Shown here: piece after piece, positions 38,401-49,405 of the stretch
Position numbering within the stretch: the first letter of the stretch is position 1
How the letters are laid out: each line of letters starts with the position of its first letter
NCBI GenBank assembly: GCA_029204225.1
Contig: CM055110.1
Coordinates: 47,900,921-47,964,920, forward strand
DNA length: 64,000 nucleotides
Direction of reading: 5' to 3'
From: Diphasiastrum complanatum
Lineage: Eukaryota; Streptophyta; Lycopodiopsida; Lycopodiales; Lycopodiaceae
Program-made: the position numbers and the translations under genes
The notes under the pieces: model-generated
The model's database searches: none
Seen by the model: the letters and a program-made list of their open reading frames with translations, nothing else
What the model was told of the DNA's origin: nothing

Positions 38401-40076
38401 GCTGCCTGCTAGCTCTGATCTTGGCTGCCTGTGCAGCGTCAAAATTAGGTGGCGGTGGAATTACCATGGGGGTGGGCTGGGCCTTGGTTTCCATGTATTT
38501 TTGGCACGCCTTGAGGGCTTGCTTGGCCTGGGCGAGCTCTTGCGTTGCGCTTGTCCGATACTTATTGAACTCCACCTGGTAACTGTTGAGGGTTTGGCTA
38601 TAAATCTGCACTTGATGCCGTAGAAGATTCATCTCTAATTGGGAAAGCGGCCCTATGTCCGGTGCAGATCGAGCTAACTAGGCGAGCTTTTCGTCTTGTA
38701 AGGCTTTGACCTCCGTCCCCAGGCGCTAATCTATGCTTCCAAAAGTGTAAGTTGCGTCTGGATGGGGGCAAGCTGTTGGGATGCTTCGGCTTGAAGCTCC
38801 CGCACCTTTGTGGAGGCCTCAGTCAGCGCTTTGGAGAGGCTTTGAATATATTTCTTTAGGCCCTCCTCCTTCTGCTGCAGCTTGGCAATCTCCTGGTGCC
38901 CTGCTTGTTCGTGTTGCTGAGCCAGAATCAGCTCTTGCTGCAGCTTGGTGAGGTCTGCTCGCAGCTGTGTATTACTCGTTGCCAACTATAGTACCCTACT
39001 TTCCAGAATAGCTTTGGCCGCTACCGCATCCAGGATGTATTTTCCTAGAGTTTGGTACACCGTCGTTAGATCCGTGGGAGCAGCTGGTACACTGGCACTG
39101 GCAGGGGCTTGTGTTGTATCGGCCCCGACGACTTGTGGAATTCCGTCGTCGTTGTTTTCGATCAGGTTTTCATTTGTCCTGATGTCATCTGGGGCGGTAG
39201 GGTCAACCCGATCTGGTGATGCTACAAAAATTGTTTGTACAAATGTGTCATCAGGCAGCGGTTTGCTGCCCCCTCGGCAACCTTTGTTGGCGAAGCAAGT
39301 GGGGTGTGAGAAACAACTGTGGAAACAGGGGTGAGGACGGTTTGTCCGAACGAGAGGATGGGAGGAACAGTGGGGAACTGAAGGGTGGTGTGGAGTATGG
39401 AAGAAGGTGAGGATGGAGCAGAAAGTGTCTGGCGTGGGGGTGAAAAATTAATAGCTTGCATCCATGCCAGAGTGTCGGGGGACAGTTGCCAATCAGAAGG
39501 GTTGAATGTGAGAGGAGCAACGGTGGTGGCAGGAGTGATGGAGGATGCGATGGTGATGGATGGGGCAGTGGACACTGGAAGAGAAGTAGGAGTGGTATCA
39601 ATAGAAGAAACGGGGATAGAGACAGAAACAGATGTGGATGGAACAGGAAGAGAGGTAGCGGCAACAGAAATTGGAGTGGGGGATTGCACGGAAGAAGAAG
39701 TGGCGGTGGTTGATGGAGTGGTTAGTGCGACAGTGGAGACACGTCTTCGGGTAACATGTGGAGATGCGGATGTAGAGGCAGCGCCACGCATTCGTTTGCT
39801 GACCGTTGTATTAATGACTGCAAGTTGGGAGGAGGTAGATACTTGAGATGGTGGGTAAAGGTTAGTATGTGGCACAAGGGTAGATAGGAGGGATGAGCGT
39901 TGGAAACCGCGCACTTTCACCTCGAGAAGTGTGCAGGCAAAGTTACACAACAAGGGGCCTGCTGCGATTCGCTCACGGTTGTTGGGTTTGATGGAGTTTG
40001 TTAGTTCTTGAATAAGAAACATTATCACAAAATGACAGAAATTACAGACATGCATGCACACACACATAATACACAA
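38381..40076 (-). pseudogene. Extra ORF downstream of gypsy integrase (env position): Ser/Thr-rich then coiled coil
   Basis: On the minus strand, 40076-39222 encodes 284 residues: a short hydrophobic start partly made by a CA microsatellite, then ERIAAGPLLCNFACTLLEVK and a long Ser/Thr/Pro/Val-rich stretch (about residues 90-230). A shift near 39260 leads to a second frame (PLPDDTFVQTIFVASPD) that runs, with one stop at about 38986, into 38985-38731, a strongly heptad-like coiled coil (LRADLTKLQQELILAQQ, LQQKEEGLKKYIQSLSKAL). Another shift leads to 38632-38381 with a further coiled coil (YSQTLNSYQVEFNKYR) and a Pro-rich end. Total is about 560 residues. It lies 55 bases after the integrase stop and in the same orientation. 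Plant Athila/Tat elements can carry extra ORFs here, but I do not recognise this one. Confidence 0.7.
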
Positions 40077-40131
40077 TCAATCAGTACATGTCTAAGAAAT
40101 AGCAGGGCTCATGATATCACCGTAATCTACT

Positions 40132-41313
40132 CTAGTTCACTACCATGTCCATAGAGATGCCTTCGAGGGTTTTCAGTTTAGCGTAGCCCGAGGCAAAGAT
40201 CTGATCAATGATATAGGGAACTTGGCCAGTAAACTTAAGTTTGCCCTTATGTACTTTCGTTCGATAGAGAATGACTCTATCTCCTTCTTTAAATTCCTTC
40301 AACTTAATATGGCGGTCATGCCAATCTTGTTGACATCTTTTGTGCACTTGTTGTGCATGCACACTGATGACTCTTGTTTCGCAAAGCTTATGGAGGTGGA
40401 ATAGCCTATGGGCAAGGATTTGACTTTCGTCTAGTTTCAAATCATAGGCTACTCGTAAAGATGGGACGTAGAATTCTACAGACATCACAGCCTTTTGTCC
40501 ATACATGAGTTGGAATGGTGTCATGCCAGTGGCCTTTTTGGGTGTTGTTCAATACGCCCATAAAGCGGCATGTAATTTGAACTCCCAATCTGACCGACTA
40601 GCTTCCACCGTCTTCGTGAGGATTTCGCATAGAACCTTATTCGTGGACTCAACCTACCCATTACATCTTGGGTAATGTGGGGCACTTTTGCGATGAACAA
40701 CTAGGAAGGTTGACAACAAGTGTTCAATTACTGTGTTCAAAAAGTGTGTACCCCTGTCATTGACAATTTCAAGTGGGCAACCAAATCGTACAATGATCTA
40801 CTCATAAAGGAACCAAGCAGTGGTTTTGGCATCGGCGTTCTTTACTGCCCGAGCCTCTGCCCACTTTGTGCAATAATCTGTCACCACGATAATATATCTT
40901 GCCTGTGTGAATCGCGCGACGGGACTGATTGGTCCTACATAATCAATACCCCATTTGAAAAATGCTTGTTCAGATAAGATGGGAGTTAAAGGCATATAAT
41001 CGGAAAATTGTGGCCTTTTGGCTCTTTGGCACACATCACAAGCCTTTACAAAGTTGTGAGTGTCCTTAAATAGCGAAGGCCACCAATACTTAGCCAGTAA
41101 AATCTTCCTAGCTATGTTTTATGAGGCAAAGTGTCCACCACCAACTCCTTCATGTAGCAAGGATATGATGGGAATAACCTTGCCCTCGGTCAAACATCGT
41201 CTAATCACACCGTCTACACCCTTTCTATAAAGTTGTCCCGCTATAAGTGTATAGGGTGCCACCTTGTAGATAAGTGCTCGTTGGGCAGGTTTTGACAACG
41301 TTGGATCTAGCAA
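40132..41313 (-). pseudogene. Gypsy integrase, minus-strand element
   Basis: Minus-strand frames 41313-41119 (zinc finger start HEGVGGGHFAS), 41034-40798 (CQRAKRP, WGIDYVGPI, ATDYCTKWAEA-type core start) and 40524-40132 (PFQLMYGQKAV, C-terminal domain). The first catalytic Asp is visible; the middle of the core is in broken frames. The C-terminal frame ends normally at 40132. Confidence 0.9.
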
Positions 41314-41447
41314 CCCCCGTCGTTAAAAACTCTGTGATGTCAGTCAACTTGGAAGAGTATTGCATCGAGTAGGTCATCATTGATGTCCTCCATTGGTTTC
41401 TCATCACTTGCTATTCTGGATAGATGATCAGCGACAAAATGTTGCGA

Positions 41448-42728
41448 TCATTTGCACACAACAATACAAAATTCGAATTCTTGTAGTAATAGCAACCAAC
41501 ATGTGATTCTACCTGTTGTGCAAGTTTTGTTCACGAGGTAAAGCAGCGCTTGATGATCTGTGAAAATTACAAAGGGTTTACCTAGAAGATAATGTCGAAA
41601 CTTCTGGATGGCATAAATCATCGCTAATGCTTCCCTCTGAGTTGTGGTGTAGTTCATCTTGCAGATGTTAATTGTCTACTAAGGAAACAAATTGGATAGT
41701 CCTTCTTGTATTCTCGTGGTTGAGTTAGCACTGCACTGATGGCAAACTTTGATGCATCAGTGTGGACGTGAAACTCCTTCGTGTAATCTGGAGCTCGCAA
41801 GATAGGAGCAGTTGTCAAGGCGTGTTTGAGTTCTTGGAGGGCCTTTCTTTGTTAATTCGTCCATTTAGGATTTATGGTCACTATGTATATCCATCATGCC
41901 TTATAGCAAAATCGTGAATATGGCAACGATAGTAATTAGCGTGACCCATAAAACAATAGGTGTCTTGGACCGTTGTAGGTTTTGGCCTCTCAACGATGAC
42001 TTTGATCTTCTCTGGGTTGGTGGTAATCCCATTGCGCGATACAATGTGACCAAGTACGATGTCGTGTGTGACCCATATCTGACATTTTTCAGGATTAAGA
42101 GAAATACCATACCTCTGGCATTGTATGAAAATACAATCGAGTACGGCCAAGTGCGTGGATTCTACCGAGTGCACCCCAAGGTCATCAAGATAGATCTCAA
42201 GGTTGTCACCGATGAGATCATAAAATGTTGCTTGCATGACGTGTTGGAAGGTACATGGCGCATTACTCCAAATGGCATAACGTGCCAGTAGAAGATACCC
42301 CATTCCGTAGCAAAAGCCATTTTTGGTTGGTCTTCTTCAGAGATAACAACTAAGTTGTATCCACTGAAGCCATCCAAGAAGGAGTAAACTTCATCCCCAG
42401 CTAGGGTTTCCAATATGGATTTGCCATATGGGATTGGAAAATGATCTCTTTCTGTGGAAGCGTTTAATTTGCGATAGTCGACGCAGATATGAAGCTTCTC
42501 GTTCTTCTTTGGGACCACAACGATAGGTGATACCCAATCTGTATGTTCCACCTCGTAGATGAAACCTGCCTCCAAGAGCTTTTGGAGTTCTTCTTTGATG
42601 CGTGCTCTGTAGATCGGATTACAACGATAAGGTCTACTAGCGTCGTCCCGACTCGTCTCCCGACATAGAGAGAGAGGGGGGGGGGGAGCCGAGTATAGAC
42701 TCATTCGTTGTAATTCTATGCACGGCAA
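41448..42728 (-). pseudogene. Gypsy reverse transcriptase and RNase H, minus-strand element
   Basis: 42728-42162 reads the RT N-terminus: YRCNPIYRARIKEELQKLL, then FIYEVEHTDWVSPIVVVPKK, ICVDYRKLN and SFLDGFSGYN. A shift near 42270 leads to 42303-41881, which holds the catalytic EIYLDDLGVHS. RNase H is seen at 41657-41448 (TQREALAMIYAI, FTDHQALLYLVNKT). The YLDDLGVHS form and the YRCNP motif are shared with the 55 kb and 59.5 kb copies, so all three belong to one clade. Confidence 0.92.
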
Positions 42729-42773
42729 CCGAGGTATCTATCCCCATTCATGTCCTTGTAGTTCCATGTGAAA

Positions 42774-43464
42774 TTATGACGATATTTTTCTAAGAAGTTT
42801 TTCTAAGGCCAGACGTTGTTCGATGTTGAGGTGTGCTCCAATATGGACAAACTTGTCCTCTGTCTCATCAGACTCTTGAAGATTTAACTTCATGGTTTGA
42901 GCGGGGCCATCATATGGCTCATTCCCCTTTGGCTCCCGTTGAGCTTGAGGCAGGTGGATAGTTACATCTTCAATGGTGAAGTCCTTGAAATGGTTGGGCA
43001 CATCAATTTTGTCAGGGGCATATGGGCTTCTTAGTTCTAGTCTTAGGTGGATCTTTAGAGGTCCTAGCTGTGTGGCTTGTGGACCTAGAGGATTGTCCTT
43101 CGTCCGGGGTTTCTCGAGCTATTGTGAGATCGCAAGGAGGCTCCACCTCTATAATCTTTTTCATTTTCTCGCGGATAGCTTCTTTCCTAGTTGGTTTCGC
43201 ATGCACCTTGTGAACGGTGTTTCTGTTTGGCTCGGACGCTTGAGGGACTTCGGTTAAGATTGCATCATCTATCACGTAGATAGATTCATTATCATGTAAC
43301 TCCCATTCGTATATCGGTCGTTTGACACAATATATTTTATTTTGGTCCAGTTTGGTTGCAACAATGCTAGCCTTAGGCTCTATCTCTTGGACCTTCTTAG
43401 GGAGTAGTCGTGGGGGAATGGCGTCCATGAAGCGCAGAATAGCTAAATCTGTAATATCGGCCAT
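42774..43464 (-). pseudogene. Protease-to-RT linker, minus-strand gypsy element
   Basis: Frames 43464-43012 and 43001-42774 encode a charged spacer with no catalytic motif. The second begins MPNHFKDFTIEDVTIHLPQA and matches the linker of the other element (TFKNYTLDDVEIMMPQAQRE at 54.75 kb). Homology here shows the two elements share the whole protease-RT spacer. Confidence 0.75.
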
Positions 43465-43545
43465 GTTGGAGTCAGTATCAAACTCTTGAGAGTGTAAAAC
43501 ACTCTTGTCATCGATATAAAAGGTTATTGATTCATCATGAGGTAG

Positions 43546-44599
43546 CTAAGCGACGTGAAGCAAGTCCTCGTTGTGGGGTTGAATGTTAACATAACTGACG
43601 TTGAAGATAGGACTATCCAAATCAGTTGGTTCAATGGTAGATTCATCGCTATCAGTGTGATGTGTATTGAGCTCACAATGTTCCGCATTGACACAATCGA
43701 TTGTTGCCAAGTTGTGGCTCCAGTTGATGATATCTGTAGCCTTGGTATAGTGGCCCCTCTTCGATGTCACAGTAATTTTCAAGAATAGACTCTGTGGTAG
43801 AGGATCCATATTCGGTGATTCGTGTGGGTTTGATCTTACTAGCAGAGTCAATGGTGACTGATGTTTCTCGATTGCCAAATGTAATGCGCTCTCTATTTCA
43901 ATCGTGCACTACGCGTGCGTTAGAGAGCCATGGCCTACCTAGGAGTAATTCATAGGAATAGGCGTTGCTAGGGATATCTAGCACTACCAAATCTAGCGTG
44001 AAGCTCAAACCTCCTAGTTTCAGCCTTATGTCTAGTATTAGGCCTAATGGTTTTACCACACTTTGATCTGCCATTCGAAGTTGACAGTTCGACCATTTCA
44101 TGGAAGCTTAAAGACCCCACTCCTTCATCAGGGATGTTGATATTATGTTGACTCCCGATCCACCATCTAATACTGCTAGGACAATGCGGGAATGTCCGTA
44201 AGTTGTAGGAATGTGTATATTTCCCTTGTCACTTGCAAGGTTAGTCAGATGCAGGGGCACCTCAGGGACGTCTAGTGACATGATGTTATCTTCAATTGAG
44301 AACAACTCTTTCTGCCATTTTCCGGTGTATTTCCATAGTACTCCAAATGGGAGGGTAACGTTTGCTTGAAGCAAATCGCCCCTTATCTTGGCTCTTTCTA
44401 CGGTTGGGTTATCTGGGATTTGATCTCTAGGAATGACTACAGTCTCATCCTTATGATCAGCTTCATGGATGAGCTTTTGATATTTGTCTCTCAGACGGAT
44501 CTCCTCGTTGGGGTTAGGATAGACAACCGGTGTGGTTCTGTCACTGGACAGAGCGGGCGGGAGCTTATTGGTTCGTCTTGTTGCAGCTTCGCTAGCCAA
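43546..44599 (-). pseudogene. Gypsy retropepsin and following spacer
   Basis: 44599-44108 carries AVLDGGSGVNIIST, the retropepsin active site in its DGG form. 44101-43898, in another frame, has LLGRPWLSNARVVHD, the conserved C-terminal protease motif. 43878-43546 is a spacer. A stop or shift near 44105 splits the domain. Confidence 0.85.
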
Positions 44600-45947
44600 C
44601 TGGTGTTTGGGCTCGAGTCATGACCCTGACTGGGATTGTCTCTACTTGGATAGAGTTAACAGGAGCTGCAGGGCTGGGTCGTTTTGGATAGTCTTTGATA
44701 TGGTGCTCTATGCCACAATTTTCACGAAGAGGTGGATATTGTAATTTATCAGGACAACCAATGTTAGGATGTCGTCCCCCACACACAGAACAACCACATA
44801 AAATTGGCATCAGTTGCGCAGCATATGCTATAGGTTGTGTATGATATTGAGGTTGATTGGGGTCGTATCTAGGCTTTGCCATTTCATAAGAGTAACTCAC
44901 CTCTTCTTGATAAACATTGGCATTGGGATCCTCGACATAATAGGTAGCAGGATCGACATAGGTAGTATCAACCATGTGAGATTGTACATGTGGCACAAGC
45001 TGATTGACTACAAATGGGTGCATGGGTTGATAAGGAACTAGGCCTGTTGGCCTAGGTTGGTATTGTCCTGGCCTCAACACAGATGGATTTGGATTGTAAT
45101 TTGGTGCATATTGCTGAGGTTTAGATGGCCAATAAGGGCGATACTTAGGTCATGCCGCTTGTGGGAAATATATTCTTACGTGCGGGCACTCATTGGCGGT
45201 GTGGTTTTGAGAACAAATAGGACACCACACATTCTCACAGACTGGAAAAGTTTTTTCAACGACATCCTTCAATACTATTTGGAATTCTGAGGTTAGCTTC
45301 TCCATCTGAGCTTGTAGTGCTTTTTGCCAACCCTCAAGGTGTTGAAGGATATCAACCTCACTAGATGAGGACGATCCTTCCACATGGGAAGTCTCCTACC
45401 TAACTAGCCCCTTTCCCCTCTTGTTGCGAAAGTCATAGTCCTCGTCAGACCCTTCATCTTCTTCACGGATGGTGTCATCCATCGTGTCTTTCAATAGCTC
45501 GTATGAGTCTGTGGGTTTCAATTCTCTCCTAATGGCCTTGGGTAAACCAACTAAAAAAAGTTTGATGGTCATTTTCTCAATTATGTGATCATCGACACAC
45601 TCTACTTTAAGACGCTTGAAACGCTCAATGTAGGTGTGCACAGATTCTTTACTTCGCATCTTGATATGCGTCAATTGGATGAAGGGACTCTATGTTAGTT
45701 TGAAGGGTTTGAACCGTTTGATCAGTGCTGCGATGATGGTCTCCCAAGACGTGTTGTCTGGGCCTTCAAGGTTTAGAAACCACTCTTTTGCGTCGCCTTG
45801 TAAAATCATGGGGAATAAACGTACCTTTTTGGTGTTAGATTCGTCCCCATAGAATTTACAAGCGTTGTTGAAATCTTGGAGAAATCGTGCTGGATCTGAA
45901 TCTCCATCGTACTTCGGTGCGTCAATCCTTGGAAGTCTTTTCTCCAA
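44592..45947 (-). pseudogene. Gypsy gag with several zinc knuckles, minus-strand element
   Basis: 45947-45690 encodes the capsid start (IDAPKYDGDSDPARFLQDF, MILQGDAKEWFLNLEGP, Retrotrans_gag type). 45674-45396 continues it (VHTYIERFKRLKVEC, FLVGLPKAIRREL). 45383-45150 has the knuckle WCPICSQNHTANEC. 45080-44592 has CSVCGGRHPNIGC and a partial third. Each step is a frame change or stop, so gag is dead. Confidence 0.9.
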
Positions 45948-47929
45948 CTTGGGCAGGGGATTGGACGGTCCTGCCGTGTTGATCTGAACAGGTGATCACA
46001 AGACCAGGCAAGTGGTTTAAGATGTGGCAGTATGATTTTGTCGATGGATGATGTTTTTTTTTTAATAAAAAAAAATAAGCAGGGCTCTTTGTAGTTGACA
46101 AGAGTCTTTGTGAATCAGAGAATGACTCGTACAGTCAATACAAATGGACCATAGAGCAAGAAAATTACTATGGACTCACAAAAAAAATGACTCGTGGATG
46201 GAAATGTACTTACTCACACATGACTCGAACAGAAGATGACTCGCACAACCGTAAACTCGTGGAGCCAGAAACCGTGGAAATGACTCGCACAGGAAGTACT
46301 CACACACGACTCGGGGTGAAAATGACTCGTATGCGGGAAGATGACTCGCACAAGAAGTACTCACACACGACTCGAACAGAAGATGACTCGCACAACCGTG
46401 GACTTGTGGAGCTAGAAACCATGGAAATGACTCGCACAGGAAGTACTCGCACATGACTCGAGGTGAAAATGACTCGTATGCGGGAAGATGACTCGCACAA
46501 GAAGTACTCAAACAGAAAATGACTTGCACAACCGTGGATGAGTGGAGCTAGAAACTGTGGAAATGACTCGCACAGGAAGTACTCGCACACGACTCGGGGT
46601 GAAAAATGACTCCTACAACGTGGGAAGATATGTGCTCTAATCAAGCACTTGCAAGCAGCATAGCCTTCAGTCTGACAAGCAAAGCAAATGCATTCTTAGT
46701 ATTAGCAAGTAAGCCATATTTACTACTTGTTTTCAAGCTTTTAGTCTTCCGGCTAGAGGTTAATTTTTTGCAGTGATATAACCACAGATTTGAGGTAGCC
46801 TAGTCTCCAACAAACCGCACTTCTCAAACAATACAAGCCTTAAGAAAACGTTGATGAATAAGTGTCGTGTGCTATAAAAACATTAATAAAGAAAATCTGT
46901 CGTGGGTTGAAACATGCTGATGAGACGACGACGTGTGGCCGACAAAACCTATCGGGGGCTGGGCTACAGTTGGGGGAAAACGACTTTGAGAAACTTTCAC
47001 GGAAAGAGTTGAAACGAGCAGAGTAAACACCTATAACCGAGAACAGAACGGGCTAAAAAAGAGGAGATGGTGCGTTGAAAACAAGCTGAAACCAATCTGA
47101 AAATGAGCTACATGCAAAAACAAGCTGACCCAGCTAAATGTTTAAAAAAAAATGTCGGGAATATGTTTGAAAATGCTGGAAAATAGTAGAAGTACATGTG
47201 AAAAAAAAAAGCAACGTATGAAGAATGGCTTATAGGACCTCTGAATCGCACAAGGCTACTCCTCCTCAATGAGCAAATCACTCCTCAATAAGCTGATGGC
47301 TGGTGGCTTGCTCCAAGACCTCCTACAGGACGGTCTGATGGGCGCTTGAGGACGTGCTGATGATGGGCGTGGAATGGGGAAAGAGAGCATGAAGATGGAC
47401 CTCCTCACGTGGCTGCAGATGGCACGCTTCCAAGCTGATTGATGCGCTCCATATCTGCACACTCCTCCTGATCTGATGCGCTCCCTACTTGATAAAACTT
47501 GAGAAAACAAGAAGATAAACACCTGAGAAAAGGAAGATTGCTTTGAAGTCCTTCTCTCCTTCAGAAATGCGTGGCTGATGGCGAGGCGGATGGCTGGTCA
47601 AAACCTGTTCAAAACACTGAAGAAAAACGCAGATGATGGAAGGATGGCGTGCCAAAACGTCGATCTCCTTGCTCTCCTAACCTTCAAAAGGGGCTGCCCT
47701 CTATGCTTAAGTGTGCATAAACCCCTAAATCCTCTATGAACGTAAACCCCTTACAAGCAAGGGAGAATGCTTGCAAGAAAATAGAAAGCAAAATGCAAAC
47801 GCAGTACACAACAACAAGCAAGAAAAGGAAAGCAACAAACAAAAAAACACCAAGCAAGAAATAGCTTGAAAAACATGAAAAGTAGTAGAGAAAGCGATAA
47901 ATAGAGCGGCAACGGCACCAATGTTAGCT
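45948..47929 (-). mobile_element. Repeat-rich leader of the minus-strand gypsy element
   Basis: About 2 kb between PBS and gag with no supported gene. It contains a 147-bp tandem repeat (46212-46640) and T/A-rich sequence near the PBS that resembles 1185-1320. Confidence 0.65.
46212..46640. repeat. 147-bp tandem repeat, three copies, dense TGACTCG motif
   Basis: Units start at 46212, 46359 and 46506; the third has an 11-bp deletion near its start. Each unit contains several TGACTCG or TGACTCGCAC motifs, AGAAGTACTC and a GTGGAGCTAGAAAC block. Because 147 is a multiple of three, frames stay open on both strands (49-residue peptide repeats); I regard these as by-products. Confidence 0.93.
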
Positions 47930-47944
47930 CCGGCAACGGTGCCA
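47930..47944 (-). other. Primer-binding site, tRNA-Asp type, duplicated
   Basis: The minus strand reads TGGCACCGTTGCCGG, one base after the LTR end. A second copy TGGTGCCGTTGCCGC lies at 47920-47906, within a 24-bp direct repeat that includes AACATTGG. Confidence 0.7.
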
Positions 47945-47945
47945 A

Positions 47946-48210
47946 TGTTGTATCTTTCGCATCCTTCATCGGCTATGGCTCCATCTAGCATGACTATGGC
48001 AGTCCCCCAACTAGTCTACGCTATGTCTTCTCCAACTAGCTTGAGCAAGAAGATGGGAAGAGCATTATGAGCATAGGGTGAGTATTAGGTAGGGTCCACT
48101 CTTCTCTCTTTTCTCTCCTTAGCAACTACAAATGACGGCTTAACCTAAATGATACAACCCTAATCTAAATCTCCTCCTCTAAGGGTTATCCTACTAGAGA
48201 CACTACAACA
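47946..48210 (-). mobile_element. Gypsy 5' LTR, about 265 bp
   Basis: The + strand begins TGTTGTATC and ends CACTACAACA, giving inverted termini TGTTGTA/TACAACA. It matches 937-1170 over most of its length. The right border is less sure, because CACTACAACACCC can also be read as the tip of a CACTA element starting at 48201. No 3' LTR was found at the other end of the element. Confidence 0.65.
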
Positions 48211-48610
48211 CCCACCGTGATTTGCGACATGTTTTGTGACGTGAATCGCGAGTTTAATTTTTTTTTAATTCGTCGCGGACGTCGGAAAAACACATCGCTA
48301 TGAAAATCAGAGTCCGGCGATCAAAAAATATGGGCGACAGCCAATTTTTGAAAGGCATGTCGGAATCCGACATGTCAGATCCCGACATTCAGACGTGGAT
48401 GTGACTTGCCATAGTTTCTCAAAAAAAAAAATACGTGTAATCCGACGTGGATGTCGGAATCTGACGTCCACGTCGGCAAGCCAAAAAGCCTGTCCACAAC
48501 ATCTGGCACCTGTCGTCCAGGCCTGAATGGCACAGACATCGGATTCCGACGTGTTTGAAGGACGCCGTAATCCGACGTCTGTTTCAATCTCGAATTCGCG
48601 CGATTCAGCG
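48201..48610. mobile_element. CACTA-like terminal region with GACG/GTCGG subterminal repeats
   Basis: CACTACAACACCCACCGTG at 48201 resembles En/Spm (CACTA) tips. The next 400 bp are packed with GACGTGG, GTCGGAATCCGAC and complements, the type of subterminal repeat that CACTA transposases bind. No opposite end or transposase was found. It overlaps the LTR border by ten bases, so one of the two readings of CACTACAACA must give way. Confidence 0.5.
48442..48476. repeat. 10-bp perfect inverted repeat with 15-base loop
   Basis: CCGACGTGGA at 48442-48451 pairs with TCCACGTCGG at 48467-48476. The loop itself contains GTCGGAATCTGAC. It lies within the CACTA-like region and could form a hairpin. Confidence 0.9.
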
Positions 48611-48812
48611 CCTTCTCTCTCACTCTATTTTTAGCATGTTGGAACGTCTTTGGAGCAATTGAGGGCGATCAGTGCTTGAGGGCTTGAAGATTAGTGCTTG
48701 AGGGTGCTTCAAGATCAGTGCTTGAAAATCATTGTTTGAGGTTGGTGCTTGATTTTTGTTTGTTTTGCTTTTTGTTTGTTTGTTTGAGGTTGGTGTTTGT
48801 TTGTTTGTTTTA

Positions 48813-48814
<2 letters not shown>

Positions 48815-48890
<76 letters not shown>
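48815..48890. repeat. (GA)n-(GT)n-(GA)n microsatellite
   Basis: About 29 bp of GA, 14 bp of GT and 34 bp of GA. Preceded by (TTTG)n. Frames across it are artefacts. Confidence 0.97.
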
Positions 48891-48893
<3 letters not shown>

Positions 48894-49080
48894 TTTTTAA
48901 ATTTTGCATTGATTTGAAATGGTTTTGAATATGGTTTTGAATGGTCTTGTAATAGATTATTAATATTATTTAGGATTGTTAGATTTGTAATTTATGAGAG
49001 AGAAAGAGAGAGAAGAGGTGGAGTGTAGATGTATGCTTGAAGATATTGAAAGATTTTGGAGTCTTTTTTTGAAAAATAAA

Positions 49081-49086
<6 letters not shown>

Positions 49087-49114
<28 letters not shown>

Positions 49115-49287
49115 TTAGAGAGAGTTATAATAGATTGTGATAGTGTTTATAATAGATTGTTAGAATTGTTCAAGATAGTGTATGTGTGTGTGTGTGTTTA
49201 ACATTTTGCATTGATGTAGAATTTAAGATTATAGATAAATACATAGTCTATGGTAGTAATAGATTGTTAGATTTATATTTATTTAGG

Positions 49288-49357
<70 letters not shown>
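49087..49357. repeat. Two (AG)n microsatellites
   Basis: AG runs at 49087-49114 and 49291-49357 (67 bp), with a short GT run near 49180-49196. The second run ends about 50 bp before the LTR proposed to start near 49406. Confidence 0.97.
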
Positions 49358-49361
<4 letters not shown>

Positions 49362-49405
49362 GGTATTCCCAACAAAGTGTAAATAAATAAAATCTTCCAA
49401 TAAAA

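Noticed and set aside
39385-39846. Plus-strand 153-residue frame over the Ser/Thr-rich region
   Set aside because: Shadow of the minus-strand extra ORF, whose downstream coiled coil and position after integrase make it the better reading.
46176-46644. Long minus-strand frames with repeated CESFPRFLAP-type peptides
   Set aside because: The 147-bp repeat length is a multiple of three, so frames stay open on both strands. Position between PBS and gag argues against a gene.
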